Source: Trametopsis cervina
Lineage: Eukaryota > Basidiomycota > Agaricomycetes > Polyporales > Irpicaceae
Assembly (NCBI GenBank): GCA_022385755.1
Contig: MU278374.1
Coordinates: 186,001 to 250,000 of the forward strand
DNA length: 64,000 bases
Reading direction: 5' to 3'
Below the pieces are notes generated by a model. The model ran no database searches. It saw nothing but the letters and a program-made list of their open reading frames with translations, and had not been told where the DNA came from. Below are positions 1-13,151 of this stretch, in pieces. The position numbers and the translations under genes were made by a program. Each line of letters opens with the position of its first letter. The stretch's first letter is position 1.

Positions 1-1928
1 ACTGTCGGTCACACGCGCGGGTCAGCTCAACGTCCGGCAATGATTAGAAAAAAGAACACAGAAATCTTACCCAACGCCAGCAGGCTCACGATCCGCGATG
101 AAAATGCCGTTCGGGTATAGGGCGGGGTGTGCAAAACCGACAATCCTGATGTAAACGTCCGCACATGGATAGGCGGTGCCGTGTACACCGGCAGGTGGGG
201 CAGGACCTGCAGGAAAGTTGCAGGCGGTATCAACGCTGTCCATCACATCCGGTCAACAGGGTCCCTTCATCGGAGCAGACAGGACAGATTGTCAGTTCAC
301 GTACACACTCCTCGCGCCCTATTCCAGCCTCCCCAAATTTCGTCCAGCGCCACGATGCCCCGCTTCTTCATCATCCCTCCGGCATCTCTGTCACCTCGGC
401 CCTGGAGGACGCCTGCGAGCTCCCGTGCGAGCTCGGCGTGCCATCTTCGCTCGTCCTTGATCATGTCCTGCGTGACAGGCGCGTTTTCCATCTGCAGGCC
501 GAGCTGTGCAAGCGAAGACCGAATGAACGTCGCTTCTTCTGGTTCTACAACGTCCGGGGCAGCCGAAGCGTTCGGTGTGGCAGATTCCGCGGCTGCGTTC
601 GAGGCACTGAGACGTTCGTTGAGGTCTTCGGCGACGCGTACCATCTCTCTTGCTTTCACCATGAGCGCCTCGAGGTCTTGCAGTGCATCTTCCAGGTTTG
701 ATTGTGATGTGGTCGCCTTTGTGTTCACTTCATGCAGGATACTGTCTGTCAATACCATCGAGCATTCCAATCAGCACAAGTGTGGATCATTTCGAGGGAA
801 AAGACGCACTGATTCCTGAACGACTCTTCCCAGAAGTCGCTGCATCTGTACTATTCTGAGCACCTGATGTTACCGAAGTCTGTTGGAGAGATAAATCTGT
901 CAGGTTCACTCTCAGTTTCGAGAGTATCGTCGCACTTGCCTCCCAGGCTTTCCCGAGCAGGCTCCTCCTGAGAACGGCGTAGAATGCTTTGTCGCCGCCC
1001 TTCCTGAAGCTGATCTTCATCATTCGCGGGTTACCATCGCCGTCCGCACCTTCATCAGTATCTTCGTCGTCAGAAGGCGGCCTTGATGAGGGTGCGCTTT
1101 TCGCTGAACCATGACGCGGCGGAGGCTTCGGCAGCGCGGTTCCACAGATCTCACAGTTGGAAAGCAAAGGGTGATTCAAAAACGTACATGCCGGACAGGC
1201 AACTTCTGACGAGGCATTGGGTTCTGACCTCGAGGGAGGAGCCGAAGCGGCATGTGCGTGTAAATTGCTGGACGAGGAGGGCAGGGAGGAGGACAGCGTA
1301 AGCTTTTGAAGCTGTCTTGGCACAGCTGTAGACGGTGAGTCGTTCGTAATAGCGGAGCGAGGGACTCCACACAAGCCGCAAACTTTGGATGCTGCCGGAC
1401 TGAGGCCAGGAGGATTCCGATAGCTGCAGACCTCGCATTCCCAAGAACCAATCTCTTCCGCTGGATTCCGTTGTCCAATACGGTCAAGAGAGTCGGCTCT
1501 GGCAGCGGTGGACGATATTGCGTTCAGGTACAGTGTGATCTTCGCAGAGCTGCGAAGAAGGCCGGCATAGTAGTCCGTGCGACCGATGTGATTCAAGGCG
1601 AGCGCAAACGACCGAGATGAAGAATGGACATTGTCCACGTAGAACAGTCGGTGCGTCGTTGCGTAAACAGTGCCAGACTGATGCTGCGGAGATTTTTGAT
1701 TTCTGTATTAGGTTTTGACAGCATGAGTAATGGTGAACGAGCGACGCTAACAAAACCGGAGTCAAACGACCCACATGTGCCTGACTGTGAGATGGACGGT
1801 ACGAGAACTCACCCGTCGTAGATGCCGACACCTTCTTGAGATGCCAAAATTTCTTCGTCGTTGTACAAGAGTGCTGGGACTGGAATGGTGCCGTCTACTT
1901 GTCTAGTGTATCTTCTCAAAGTGTTCAT
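1..1928 (-). CDS. VPS36: Vps36, ESCRT-II subunit (C-terminus beyond window)
   Basis: ESCRT-II component that binds ubiquitinated cargo and phosphoinositides on endosomes during multivesicular body sorting. Exons on the minus strand: 1928-1813, 1702-810, 745-305, 235-71, then one base at position 1, so the C-terminus lies outside. Reading phases agree across every junction. The N-terminus begins MNTLRRYTRQVDGTIPVPAL, a typical GLUE-domain start. Two NZF-type zinc fingers interrupt the GLUE domain: Cys about 128/131/147/150 and 208/211/222/225 (C-x2-C...C-x2-C), as in yeast Vps36. Downstream come the ALQDLEALMVKAREMV helix, the WGGWNRARG stretch and the winged-helix start (PPATFLQVLPHLPVY). The start codon was chosen because fungal orthologues begin at this point and the exon has the right phase. 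Neighbour: a membrane-protein gene on the opposite strand about 1.6 kb away, divergent. Family identity is recognised by motif, not by a search. Confidence 0.93.
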
Positions 1929-3507
1929 CTTGCCAAGACGTTCAAGGGAGACAAAGCTGGATGCTCTGTGTTCATGAGCCGTACGCAGCAGTCTAGATTT
2001 CTAGGATTGTGCTTCGCCGCAAACAGGGTCGTAACTATAAAACTGTGTGAGAGTGATTGTAACTGATATGTCTCACAACTTACATCTTGCGGCACGGAGA
2101 GAACTGTATCATTCCGATCGGCATAGTAGAGGTGAGCGATGTTGACACAAAAATCCATTGATTACTGACTTACTTGCTCGTAATTTACGGAGTTGCGACG
2201 GACGCAGGGATCGCAACAGCCCTTTGGACGATGTTCACCGTTTCAATGGCAAGTGGCGGTCTAGATCTGTCAATGCATCGAGTACCTAAACAGGAAGCGA
2301 GGCGCAACCCAGTGATGTCGGAGACTTGCTGAGTTTGAACAACATTCCTTCCATTTTCGACGCATCGTTGGCCGGCACTCTATGAGTGGTTGTAACGAAC
2401 AGCGCCCTCTCTCTCATGTGTGGAGATAAGCATAATTTTCTTACCGTACGATCAATTCTTGGCGCGAACTCCCAAGCACACCTGCTATGTTTTGCGGAGG
2501 TAGATCTCTCAGGGCTGCGGAGACGAGCTTTTAACTCTATTTTGTGACGTGAGTTCTTTACGCTCGTGCTCTTCGAGACTATTCTAACTTTTACACAGTG
2601 CGCAGTGATGGTGGTGTCAAGCAGACCTGATTTCGCACCCATACAGCATCAGCCAGTCCACAAGGAATCTCATTTCCGTCAACGCCATTGAAACATCATC
2701 TCACAAATCCTCATACGCCAGATGTAGCTGCAAGCGTAAAGATAATCCCTATCCATCTTGCCTCATGGATTTTATACTGCCATCAACAGCTTCTCTATAG
2801 CCAAGTTGCTATAAGCTTACAACGTACCTACTGACGGGCATTCTCAACCGAGAAGGCGGCTCGCGGGCCTCCGTGTGAACCGTTGCCCTTTCATGGCTTC
2901 GAGAGAACTACCATGGGAAATGCACAGTGAGCTTGGCCTGTGATCTTTGCGCCTGATATGGTTTATCGAAGCCTTCCATAGCCGGAAGTTCAGCCTAGGA
3001 GCGTCGTAGTGCAATAAGCTTGTGAAGATGTATGTACGAGTCTTTCCCTATGTGGCATTTTATCACAGTTTCTCATCTTCGTGCAGTGCAAGTATTGACT
3101 CTACCCCGCATCAAACTGCTACGCTGTGATCGCCCAATGCATTATCGAGACAAACTTTTACCAACACGAGGCTTTGTTGACCGGCTCTGCGCAGTTAACT
3201 GGGACCCGACTATACGGTTATTCTGTACCCGTTCCCTAGCCGTGTACTCACATTACGGTCAACATGATGCCTGTGGCCCTTCATCAGCAAAATAGCCACC
3301 GGGGTGCCCACGCAATATTCGGCATTTCGACAGACCCTACTTCCTATCGTTAATCCGTTGTTCTGGTGACCTATAAACGTCGCCTTGGAGTTGAAGTGGC
3401 TCTCTCTTCTCTCGACGCTAGGACGATACCAGGCTCGTCAAGCGAGCAAACTAATGCTCCCAACCGCCGCGGCGCTTTGAGCTATAACACACCAAGTTTC
3501 AGCAGGC
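1929..3507. other. Divergent intergenic region VPS36 / membrane-protein gene
   Basis: About 1.6 kb between two divergent genes, so it should hold both promoters. Short open frames here have no recognisable motif. A good donor-like site (minus strand, about 2085) and nearby acceptor-like sites could mark a 5'-UTR intron of VPS36, but nothing proves it. Confidence 0.5.
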
Positions 3508-6056
3508 ATGAGGTGAGTGGGAAATTCCGTTCTCTGGATGCGACTGATTTTTTCCAGGCTACAAGGCTGCCAACTCCCGTTGCTTTTACTTGTTTTGATC
3601 AGTCCTTGGCCTCTGACTCCGTCTCTCGGAAAATTTCGATCAGGATTTCGGTCTCTATTTGCTTCGGCTGCGTTTGTCAACTTCACGATCGACGATACAT
3701 CCTCACTAATAGTATACTCCCCTGCCTCGAACTGGCGACCGTCAACCACTGCATGCAGTACCTGTCTTGGACCTGATCCGAAGTTGGCGTATGCAACCAC
3801 CTGGCACGACGGCACGCATATAATACCCACCGTCGACAGCGACGACTTGCCGCCTGGCCAGTCAGACCTCGATGATACCAACCCAACTACGCACAGTACT
3901 AGTAGCACGAGGGCTCCCGTCCCAACCCACTCTGGTGGTGCAAACAAGCAGAAAGGCAAAGGCAAAGGCGGCGGGGACGATGATGATGACGAGGACAGCG
4001 ACCACAGCGGAGGGAAAGGCGACGGCGATGATAAAAAGAGCGGGAATGACAACGACAAACGTGATACTGCTGCGGTCCGCAGTGCGCGTCACCTGTCGGC
4101 GCGAGATGATTCAGATGGCGATGACAACCCTTTCTTCACAGAGAAGGGTGACAGTGACGACCCGGGGTTTGTGGATCAGCCTGTCTCTCTATCGTTCAAC
4201 TTCACCGGTGCGTCATTCCCTAGTTGTACTTCGGCGAACTCTCGTGAGTTCTACCGCCATCCTCCAAGTCCCCGAGGAAATGTGTGACAGCTCCACGATT
4301 GTATTGCGAGCTTTCTACTTGGCATGCACGCTAACCATTACTTACTTCTTCTTAGGATCTGCTGTCTACGTGTATGCTCTTGTGCCGTTGTTCACGGCCG
4401 CTTCAAACACCACGCCAACATTCGTCAATCTGACTTATACTCTTGATTCCCAACCAAGCGGGAACTATCTTCATACCGGTTCGCCATCCGTGCAATCAAG
4501 TCCGACTGCGTATTTGTCGTCATTCCCGGTTTTCCAACGAACTGGACTACCGGATACCCCACACACTCTAACGGTGAACGTTGGGCCGGACTCTGTCTTC
4601 CTTCTTGATTACATAGTGTACACCCAAGACAGTGAACTCGGAGAAGTCCCAAATGATCCCCCTTCCAGCGGTCTGACGGGGAGCACATCAGGATCTCAGC
4701 CGACCACGTCCGTGGGTCCGGCGTCTCCAACTGCAGCCATGAGCCAGTACGTGTAAATTCCGCTTATACTTCGGTTACAATAATTCTATTAGCTGACAAC
4801 CCTTATCTCCCATTCGTTCGTGCCTCTACTTCGGTGCATCTTTCCATCTGGATGCGACGTTCACTTGACTCAATGCGATTCGCTCCTTAACTATGCGCCG
4901 GGCTTCGCCTCTACTGTTGTCTCCTCTTTCACCCCACCACTTGGTTGTCCACCGCCGCCGCTTGGATTCGGGTTCCTGTCCTTTTGCCCATCACGGCTTA
5001 TCATAAACAACGACACTCGTCTACGCCCTCCGTCCATTCCTTGCAATGTACGCTCAACTGTTACCTAGGGCAACGAACTCATCCACTCCCTCGTCCAAAT
5101 CGCACAATGTTGCGACATTTGCTGGAGCTGTAGGAGGCTCGGTGGGGCTGTTGTCGTTACTTGCGTTATCTCTGGCATTCTCTCTCTATCGACGTCGACT
5201 AAAAGCACGTCGTCGAGATCGTGAGTATCGCGAAAGGCACTACGGTCAAGGGGGTTCAGTGAGCACCTTCCACACGGAGTCCTCCCATGACGGCCCTCCA
5301 ATGCAGGGGCCGGCGCCCTTCGTCCCGCGGTATTTCCCAGGAACAATCATAAACACCGCTCCTCCTCCGTACTCGCCGCCTGCACCGCCGTCGAACGAGG
5401 CTACGAGCACTCTTCTCGAGCAACCCGAGACCCCTGTTCCTTCTATGTCGTGGTCCTCGAGACGATGGGGCAATGCCAACGTAGAATCGGATTCTGCATC
5501 CTACGCAGACCGGCCTCCTCCCACGCCGCCGCTCACAGCAACAGCCAACGCAGCTGACGTGGAAGATGGTTATTTTGCCCCACCACCGGCATTTCAGGCA
5601 GCAATAGCCACCCCTGTCCCCGCAATCTTAGCAGGGCTGAGTGGTACTGCTGTTGCCTCGTCGTCATCTTCACCTGCTCCCCGATCGTCAACACCGACGC
5701 CGCCGTCACCCATCATTCCCTTGCTCGCCCCTCCACCATCTTCACGCCCAGTCACGATAACGAACATCTCTTTACAACCACCGGCCATGGGCCCCTCAGG
5801 GAGCCATACAGCGATTGTCTCAGGACCTGGGTCTATAGCTTCTCCGCGGTCCCTAAGGATCCACCCTTCCGTGGAAAGTATATCTCTTTCAGGAATCGAC
5901 ATAAATCCGTCGTCGTCACACGACTCCCATTCGCCGCTTCCATCCGTGCCCGTGGCACCTTCACCTTCCGCATCGACAATCGCACGACCGACAGGGGATG
6001 CGGAGATACGAAGGAGTCGCAGTGGGGAGAGCGTCAGAAGCGGCGTAGGTCGCTGA
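3508..6056 (+). CDS. Single-pass membrane protein, mucin-like, unknown function
   Basis: Proposed exons: 3508-3512, 3558-4207, 4356-4746, 5069-6056. The first intron (45 nt) joins ATG-AG to G-CTA and gives a clean signal peptide (MRLQGCQLPLLLLVLISPWP). An ATG at 3538 inside that intron is the alternative start, in the same frame. Then follow an extracellular region with an FNFTGSAVYVY motif and N-glycosylation sites, a Gly/Asp/Lys-rich acidic low-complexity stretch, and a Ser/Thr-rich stalk. One transmembrane helix (GAVGGSVGLLSLLALSLAFS) is followed by an Arg/Lys stop-transfer and a long Pro/Ser-rich cytoplasmic tail with a PFVPRYFPGT motif. This architecture recurs in agaricomycetes with no known function. 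The 148-nt and 322-nt introns are long for this window, so a short exon could be missing in 4747-5068. Confidence 0.75.
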
Positions 6057-9000
6057 GGACGTAAATTATCGTATTGTATTTGCATAATGGTGAGTAATAT
6101 TCTTCGACTCCAACTTTCTGCTATGCAGTTTCGTCTGCTCTCTTCTGTTGCCCGTGGCGTCCTCCACGCCGGTGGGTCGCCAGCGTCGGGGACCTTGCAC
6201 TGGTTTTTCCCATGGATTCTATTACCCGTTCATCCCGGGCCACTGTGGGTACATCGTTCCCACGGGGCTGCACCCCTGACCACGGATTCGGAGTGCATCT
6301 CACCCGCTTCACCCAATGCTGAGCTCATGATCTGATGGGCATCGCTGCATTTGAATGCTTCGCTCCTCCTCCTCTTACTCAACTTCGGAAGGATCTCATG
6401 CTGACGACGTCTTGTGCCGTATCTGCTTCACAGATTTGTTGTACGATTTGACTTTGTGTCCTTCACGCACACGGGATGCAAGAGGACGACGGGTGTATTA
6501 TGTCATAGAGCAGCAGCCATCTTAACACGCTATTTCAGGACGCTTCACACATTGCACATGTTTTGGTGGATTCTCTTCACATCCCGCGGTGTGTGTGTGA
6601 CTGTGCCTGGGCTCCTCAGGCACTCGTGTACCGACACGGCCCAGCCTGTAAGCCATTCTTCCTCTCTCGACTGACCACGCGCCCTTCTTGTGACAGGCTC
6701 GCTCTGACCGTGCCTGGGTCGGGATCGCACAGCGCGTCGTGGCGCGGCGCAGCTTCATGACTCGTGAGATTGGTTGACCTCGAGCGTCGAGGGGTGCGAC
6801 GAGCGCAGACTTATACTGCAAGTTCCTTCGAGAGCGGGTGCTGACGCGCCGGTGAGTTCTCCCTGTTTCCCAGCGTGTGCTGCACGGATGACATTGCCAA
6901 GCGAGCGACTCACCCCCGACCCTTGGGCAGAGCTTATTTCCAACGCCGGCGGTTGTGCTGTCGGTGCGATGTCCATATGAACCCGTACGATTGGGATGCA
7001 CCGACACGACGGGAACCGCCTCGAGTGCAAACCCCTCCCGTTATTTCATCTCGTCTTGGAAGCTGCCGATGCCAGTGTGTCGGGGTGGTTTTCTTTGTGT
7101 CGGATGCATGACCCTCTCTTCCCTGAATCGACTGCGTACACACGACGGCTCTGCGCACTCGGAACAAGGCAGTTATGAGTGTGCGATCAAGATGTGCCCG
7201 GGCGTACCAGTCATACGGTCAGGCCTGCCCGTCAACTCCAAGGGAGCGCGAGCGCGTGGTCTGCGCATTGATTTATCGAGCAAGCTGCCACGCTTGTGCG
7301 CATCACACCGTTCCACCCACAGCTTCGTCACATTCAGCGAAGTTGAAGGGGGCCCCGGGGCTTGTCGTTGCGGGGTCGACGGTGCTGCATCTAGCGTCGA
7401 GAAAGTCTATAGTGTGTTGCGGATGGAGTGAGAGTCTCGTGGCAGAGTAGCCAGAGTGGGAGTGCACCGCGTCTGATCGCGCGAATTTTTAGCGACGCTG
7501 CGGCACGAGATAGGTATAGTATTGAGACTGCAGCACTTGCTCATTCATACTTGCTCATTCAACCGTTCGGGAAGGCCCCACACAAGTTGCATCATAGCTA
7601 TTAAGCCTCCTAAGTAATATCCTAAGTTGGTTGGGATGCTCTGGAGCACAGCCGAGGCGGCGAACTTCAGGTTGATTCAGGTTGATTGAATGAAGGAACC
7701 GACGCTGAAAGCTGCGGAAGAAGTTCAGGGGCGCACACCCAGCTCTCCGACTCTTTGACATCCAGCTTCATAGCAATTGTAACGGCTGAGCTGTTCTCAA
7801 CAGCCAATAGCAACGTCATGGTCGTTTTTTGGGGAACTATTCCAGCTATGCGGATATCGATATCGATAGAATATCTAGCGCGCGGGAGTGGTCTGGGGTC
7901 CTCATCCTGAGCACCACTTGCTCCTCCGTTTCAATCATGTAGACGAGAGCTGATGGTATTCGCATAGCAATCAGAAAAGAAGTCGTGTTTTATAGCAGGT
8001 GGTGAAGGTGCTTGGGGGAAGTACAGCTGTACACGAAAATACTACAGTCACCACTCAGGCTGGCAGGAGCCATGACAGCAGGTGATGTTTTTTAGCTGCA
8101 CAATCCTCTGTGGCCGCCTACGTTTCACCTGCTGCAAGGTATGAACCGAGATTACTGGGGATTGAAGATAAGCCTCGTAAATTCAGATTCTGTACGTCCT
8201 ACCGTTCAGAACATCAGCCATAGCAGCGGACGCCCCAGGCCTACCGCGCGGTCCTCTGTTAACGTTTGCGGGGCCTCCCCATTTTTCTGTTACTTTCAAG
8301 AGTGTGGATGTGGCAATGCTCCCGTCCAATCTTCGACGAAGCGAGAGTCGTATAACCCTACCAAACGATCCCGGATATTGATACTTCCCATTCGGTCTCG
8401 CCGGAAAGCGCAGTTCGCGCGTGTCCGCGACAGGTCCTGTTACCTCACACATGGCTGATGCTGAACATGTATGTCGACGCACGCTGGCACAGATAGATTC
8501 CTCGTCTTCGCCCGAGGTGTGCCCTGAATCAGGATCAAGTTGTGCATACCATCCGAAAGAGAGAGGCTGGGTATATACAGCATGTCATTTTTTGTGAAAT
8601 AGCATGAGCTTGACTGTAGACGTACGAATAGAGCACATCCATGTATGCGCCGAAATCCTCCCGTTCGTTCGCCCTTCGAAAGTCCACTAGCGATTCACCC
8701 TCTCGTCGTGCTGCTGTTGGATGTTCTAATATAGCGGCGAGTTCCAGGAAGCCTCTGGCAGCTGTACGGGGGAACGTTCTGGCTGGCTAGGCTTTTTTCT
8801 GAAAGGGCTTGTGCGTGAAATGAGCATGTTCTGGCCTACATGCAATACTCTATTTGCCTATATCTGGCTGCAGTGCGGGTTTCAACGGAATTCGTTCGCG
8901 ACTTCGCGCTAGCTTGAGGGGTATGGATACGACAGCTCGCGCATCTTGGAGTGCAGCTTCAATTGCTATCGCGCTTCGGCACAACGTTAGTAGCCCAGTA

Positions 9001-9389
9001 AGCATACGAGTATATAGCGGGCGTTCGAACGCATAGTTTAAACTCGTCGACGTTCGGTTGCTTTCTCGTAGAACGGTGTCGAATAGTCGTGGACAAAGGC
9101 GACATAGTCGCATCACCATGCTAGACTGTCCTTACTGGGGCATGCAGGTGAGCCAACTGCTAGCACGTGTTGAGCATCTCTGTTCGCTGGCAACGCTTGT
9201 CGACACCAACGGGTATGCCGGTATCGGCTGGCATAGATCAGGAGTCTGCCTTCGTGTCTGCGCCCGGATATGTTGTTGGCAAGGCTCGAGCCCTACATGG
9301 CATTGGAGGGGGGATCTGGACAATGTTATACTGGGTAGAACATGAGCTTGATTGTGGACGCACAGATAGAGTATACGCATATATACGCA
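6057..9389. other. 3.3 kb without a recognisable gene
   Basis: Open frames on both strands are short, overlap one another and carry no family motif or consistent splice structure. It contains a diverged repeat copy (about 8.58-8.70 kb) related to 9.33-9.42 kb. 6.2-7.45 kb is GC-rich and reads like decayed sequence. Confidence 0.5.
8580..8690 (+). repeat. Diverged direct repeat, copy 1
   Basis: The stretch beginning near AGCATGAGCTTGACTGTAG matches 9.34-9.42 kb (ACATGAGCTTGATTGTGG) over roughly 70-100 bases with substitutions. The second copy abuts the start of the F-box inverted duplication. Boundaries are approximate. Confidence 0.4.
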
Positions 9390-9425
9390 AATGCGTTCCG
9401 CTGTTCTCCCCGCTGTTGCTGCGAC
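9335..9425 (+). repeat. Diverged direct repeat, copy 2
   Basis: Partner of the copy at about 8.58-8.69 kb, about 750 bases downstream in the same orientation. It lies at the outer edge of the F-box inverted duplication. Confidence 0.4.
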
Positions 9426-9891
9426 TCAAGACGTTTGAGAGATGAACAGCAATATCTCAGAGCTTTTTACATCGCTCTGGAAAGGTTTCTGACGGTATGT
9501 ATCCTCATAGAGGATCACGCACATTGACCGTGCCCACAGCGCACACCCCGATCGCGTTAGCATGCCCGAGACTCGACTCCGGGCACAGCACGAAAAGAGT
9601 AATTGCGGAGGGAAGGTATAGACAGGTGCAGGATAGTTTGCTATGTGCTCGACGATACGCCGCGACGACGGGTTGTGTGTTTGGACCCGGACGGCACCTT
9701 GTACGAGCAGGATATTGCGCACACGCATGCGATGATACACCCCCAAGGAACCGCAGGCAAATGTGTGTGCAGCAGCACAATCCTCGAGGAGTGAGTCAAA
9801 TGATATTTGGGAGAATATGCGTCGTGGACAAACAAGACAAACAGGCGTGCGGGATCGGCTAATGGCGGTAGTATTCAAGCGGCGACACGAT

Positions 9892-9897
9892 CACGTG
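9892..9897. promoter_or_regulatory. Conserved CACGTG in the F-box upstream region (left copy)
   Basis: A palindromic CACGTG (E-box/bHLH-type core) lies 101 bases before the start codon. It sits in a block (GATCACGTG) that is also conserved before the inverted paralogue. Function is inferred from conservation of the pair only. Confidence 0.35.
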
Positions 9898-9997
9898 GCC
9901 AAGTGAGTAGATGGAGGGTGAGGCGCGCGTGGCTCAAGCTTGCTTTCATCATCCTGGACAGACATCGACGCTCTTCCCAGTGGCACACACGATTGCG

Positions 9998-11809
9998 ATG
10001 GCGCCCGAGTCCTTTGAATTCAACGTAAATACCATGCAAAACGGTTTGGAGTCCCTGTCGAACTCCCTAGACCTGCTTTCGAACCTCGATGACCACGAGC
10101 TGTTTCGGCAAGTAAACCGTCCTTGCGTGCTAGCTGCGTACTTCTGTTACTGAACGATTATCCGTTCAGTGTCTCTCCGGAGTCTCCAGTGAGCAAGCGG
10201 TTTTTTGCACTGCACCTCCGTCCACTATCTTACTACTTTGTCTCTGTTCAGTACGATCTAATTGAGCGACTCCGGTCTCTTATCACCGTTGTAGGACACG
10301 TTCACAATCGCTACTCCGCAGTCAACAGATTACCGTCGGAAATCCTGAGTGCTATCTTTGAATCATTCATTCTCGCCTATGGCAAGGTTTCGCGACGAGA
10401 TAAACCCAAATGGGGACACTGAGCTGCCATTGGCCAATCATCACTTGTCTGCCGACACTGGCGAAACGTTGCCCTTGGAACTCCTGCTTTGTGGGCGGAG
10501 ATACACGTCACCTCCAAGACACTTTCAGAAGGCAGCAATAATGGGAACTTTATCTCCACCAAACTTCTGCGATCAGGCAGCCGCCCTCTGAACGTTTACT
10601 TTGGCGTAGTCTTGTCTCCAGCGTCTCTTCAATCGGCGTTCATACAAGATCTTCTGAAACAAGCCTACCGTATTCGACGCTTGTCATTCCGGGTTTCCTC
10701 CCCAGACAATGACATTTCCCAGTGGACCGCGAATGCCACACAGCTAGAGATCCTGAACATAATAATTCGTAAAGGGATGTGTTTTTCGGAAGGCCTGCCG
10801 CTGTTGAACAGTGCGCGAATGCCACGTTTACAGACACTATCTCTGCCTGGTGACGTGCTATGGCAGACGGGAACATTCCGAGGCCTACGACATCTAATCT
10901 TGCGCATCGTTGATGCTTCTTCCCTAGTGGATCTCGTGAGAGGAGGGCTGATGGCTGTTCTTGCCTTGAACACGCTGGAAGACCTCGTCATGATCTTATT
11001 GTGCGACGGGAATGAAGAGAAAGACCTGGAGGAAGCTCTAGATGAAGTTGGCCCTATGGATGTGCCCTCAATCAAGCGCCTCGCTGTCAAGGGAGGGGGG
11101 GCTTCACTGTTCCACACACTGATAGAGCCCAAGTTGGTGCTGCACGATTGTGCACGGGACTACACCTGTGAAGGAACTCCATGGAACCTGGATGGGGCAA
11201 GGTTAGGAGAGAGCAACAGTTTTCCGATGGAGAAGCTCTTCATCTCCTCCTCTTGGATTGCATGCACAAACGGCACTGCGGCCATGCGGGTGCGGGTGAC
11301 TGCGATCGAACCGGCACTTTCATCCTTCATCGATGCACGCGATGTCCAGGAGCTGTGGCTGTGGCGGGCATGGAACGTATGGTACGAACCCAAGATACTC
11401 GAGTCGATGATGTGCGGTTAAGAAGCTGGTGATCCTTGTTCTCGAGGATAATGTCCACTCGTGGCTGTCGGAGATCTCCAAATTGAACCTGTTCCCAGCC
11501 CTTTCTGAACTGCAGCTCCATTCGACACGGTGGATTAGCTATCCCACACTTACAGAATTCCTCGCTAGGCGGAAAGAAGACGGTCACGCCATCGAAACGT
11601 TGCGTCTCGTTGTCGAGCCCACAAAATTCAAGAATGCAGCAGAATTCTTCGAGCCAATGATACCCCAATTTGAACGGTACGTTGCGAATGTTGAATACGA
11701 TGTTGTTCCACGCGGCCGTCAGCCTCCGCGCATGAAACTGCCTACAGTGTGCACGGCGAACTCTCCGGCTCACGAATACTGGAGACGGTGGAAACTGTAT
11801 CAAAGGTGA
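9998..11809 (+). pseudogene. F-box/LRR-like gene, broken copy
   Basis: Paralogue of the intact gene at 16976-18764. Exon 1 is 9998-10111 (38 codons, MAPESFEFNVNTMQNGLES...). Exon 2 starts at 10252 after a normal acceptor and carries the F-box core NRLPSEILSAIFES. The frame meets TGA at 10420-10422, in the place where the intact copy reads WGYSAIRQS. It then continues in the same frame (QSSLVCRHWRNVALGTPALW...) to a second break: an insertion near 11401-11418 shifts the frame, giving TAA at 11419-11421, while homology resumes in the next frame (SEISKLNLFPALSELQLHS) to the TGA at 11807-11809. The C-terminal half is leucine-rich-like. A truncated product cannot be excluded, but two independent breaks against an intact sister copy favour a pseudogene. 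Confidence 0.8.
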
Positions 11810-12462
11810 ATGCATTTCCGTTATCTCGTGTCCCGTCGTGTCAACTCATCAACAATATTTATGCAGCACCGCAAGATCAGTTTGAAGCTCACTTTCATTC
11901 AAACGGAATTCAATGTACGGTACACCGAGGCGGACACGTATGGCTTTCGCGCGAAAATCTCTGTGTGTGTCAGTAGAATACGAGCGCTTTTGTGTGCCGT
12001 CCTTTTTGCAGACTGCCCTTTACATGAGTCGTTATTCAGCAGTGTAGCGCAATATTTTGGGAGTCTACATGACATTATTGTATCGCAACGTTGACTGAAT
12101 TACTGTACACCATCACCGCCATACAAACGCCACGCGCCGTGCCAAGCGTCTAGACTCCGCGCAGTTAAATATCCCTGCGCTGCCGCGCGAGCATTGTTAA
12201 CGGCCTTCAGTCAATGACCACCACACGAGATGACAGTCGAGGACCAGAACGACAGGCAGCTACTGTACAACAACAGAGATCAAGAAAAGGCCCAAGCAGC
12301 GACGCGTGACCAGCCAAGCTAACTATCATTGACAGGCTGATCGTCGGAGGCGCTCGCCCTGGCATGTACCTGACACCGCCGCCTGCACTGCCGCTCGACG
12401 CTAGCACACATTGACACTCGCCCACCTCGCACCACGCCCGCTCTCTCTCCTCGACCACCACC
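11810..12462. other. Intergenic, end of inverted repeat and promoter of next gene
   Basis: The first about 180 bases belong to the inverted duplication. The rest is the presumed promoter and 5' leader of the membrane protein at 12463. No other gene seen. Confidence 0.5.
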
Positions 12463-13151
12463 ATGTCGGCCTACGACGAAAACCTCCTCGCGGCCGCGCC
12501 AGCCGTCACTCGCGAGCAGATGCAGGTCAGTCCGCGTCTCTATCCGAGTCACCGCGTGCACGCGGTGGAAAATCAGTCTGAGCGAGACGCTGACGACCGC
12601 TGTAGGAGAGTTACAGCATCGACCTGCTCAAGAACAGCTCGACGCCGGAGGTGTCTACCAATGCACCCCTCGCGCCCTCCGCGCACGGCCATGACCTCGA
12701 TTACGACCGCGAGGCCGCCCGCCCTTCAGCCAAAGAGCGCGTCAGTCCCGCCCTAATGGCGAGTGTCCCCTACGAACGCCCATGGTATCGCACAAAGAAG
12801 TGGACGGTCATCTTCATCATTGCAGCCGTTGTTGTCGTTGCGGCCGTCGTCGGCGGTGCGGTTGGTGGCACGGTCGGGCACAAGAGCAAGAACAACAACA
12901 ACAGTGCTGCGGCGCCCACGACGAGCGGGGCCGCTGGAGACGGAGGAGGGGCCGCGGGTGCGCCGGACCAGAGCGGGGGGAATGTCGGCGGGGCATCAGG
13001 ATCTGGCTCGGTGTCGCCGACGGAAACGGTAGCTCAGCCCCAGGAGTCGGCCGGACAGGTGGGCGGGGCAGGAGGTTCAAGTGCGGCGGCGTCGAGCACT
13101 CCAGCTCCGCCCAATCCAAGCTCGGTGTTGATAGGTGTGCTTGGTCCTTGA
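12463..13151 (+). CDS. Small single-pass membrane protein, Gly/Ser-rich
   Basis: Two exons: 12463-12525 (MSAYDENLLAAAPAVTREQMQ) and 12606-13151, joined in phase 0 by an 80-nt GT-AG intron. About 90 hydrophilic residues with no signal peptide precede KKW and one long Val/Ala/Gly transmembrane segment (IIAAVVVVAAVVGGAVGG). A Lys/Asn patch and a low-complexity Gly/Ala/Ser/Thr region follow, so a type II orientation is likely. The stop at 13149-13151 follows NPSSVLIGVLGP. A donor-like GTGTGC just before it means a further exon is possible. No function can be assigned. The layout (short cytosolic tail, anchor, low-complexity linker) resembles the start of the multicopper oxidase at 60258, but no catalytic domain follows here. 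Confidence 0.6.

Larger units (their letters stand above)
9390..11990 (+). repeat. Inverted duplication, left arm (broken F-box copy)
   Basis: This segment matches 16.72-19.23 kb on the other strand. It includes about 600 bases upstream of the F-box start, the whole gene, and sequence past the stop. Shared 3' sequence includes a frame reading VSRRVNSSTI in both arms. Many substitutions and several indels separate the arms, so the duplication is not recent. Ends are approximate. Confidence 0.75.
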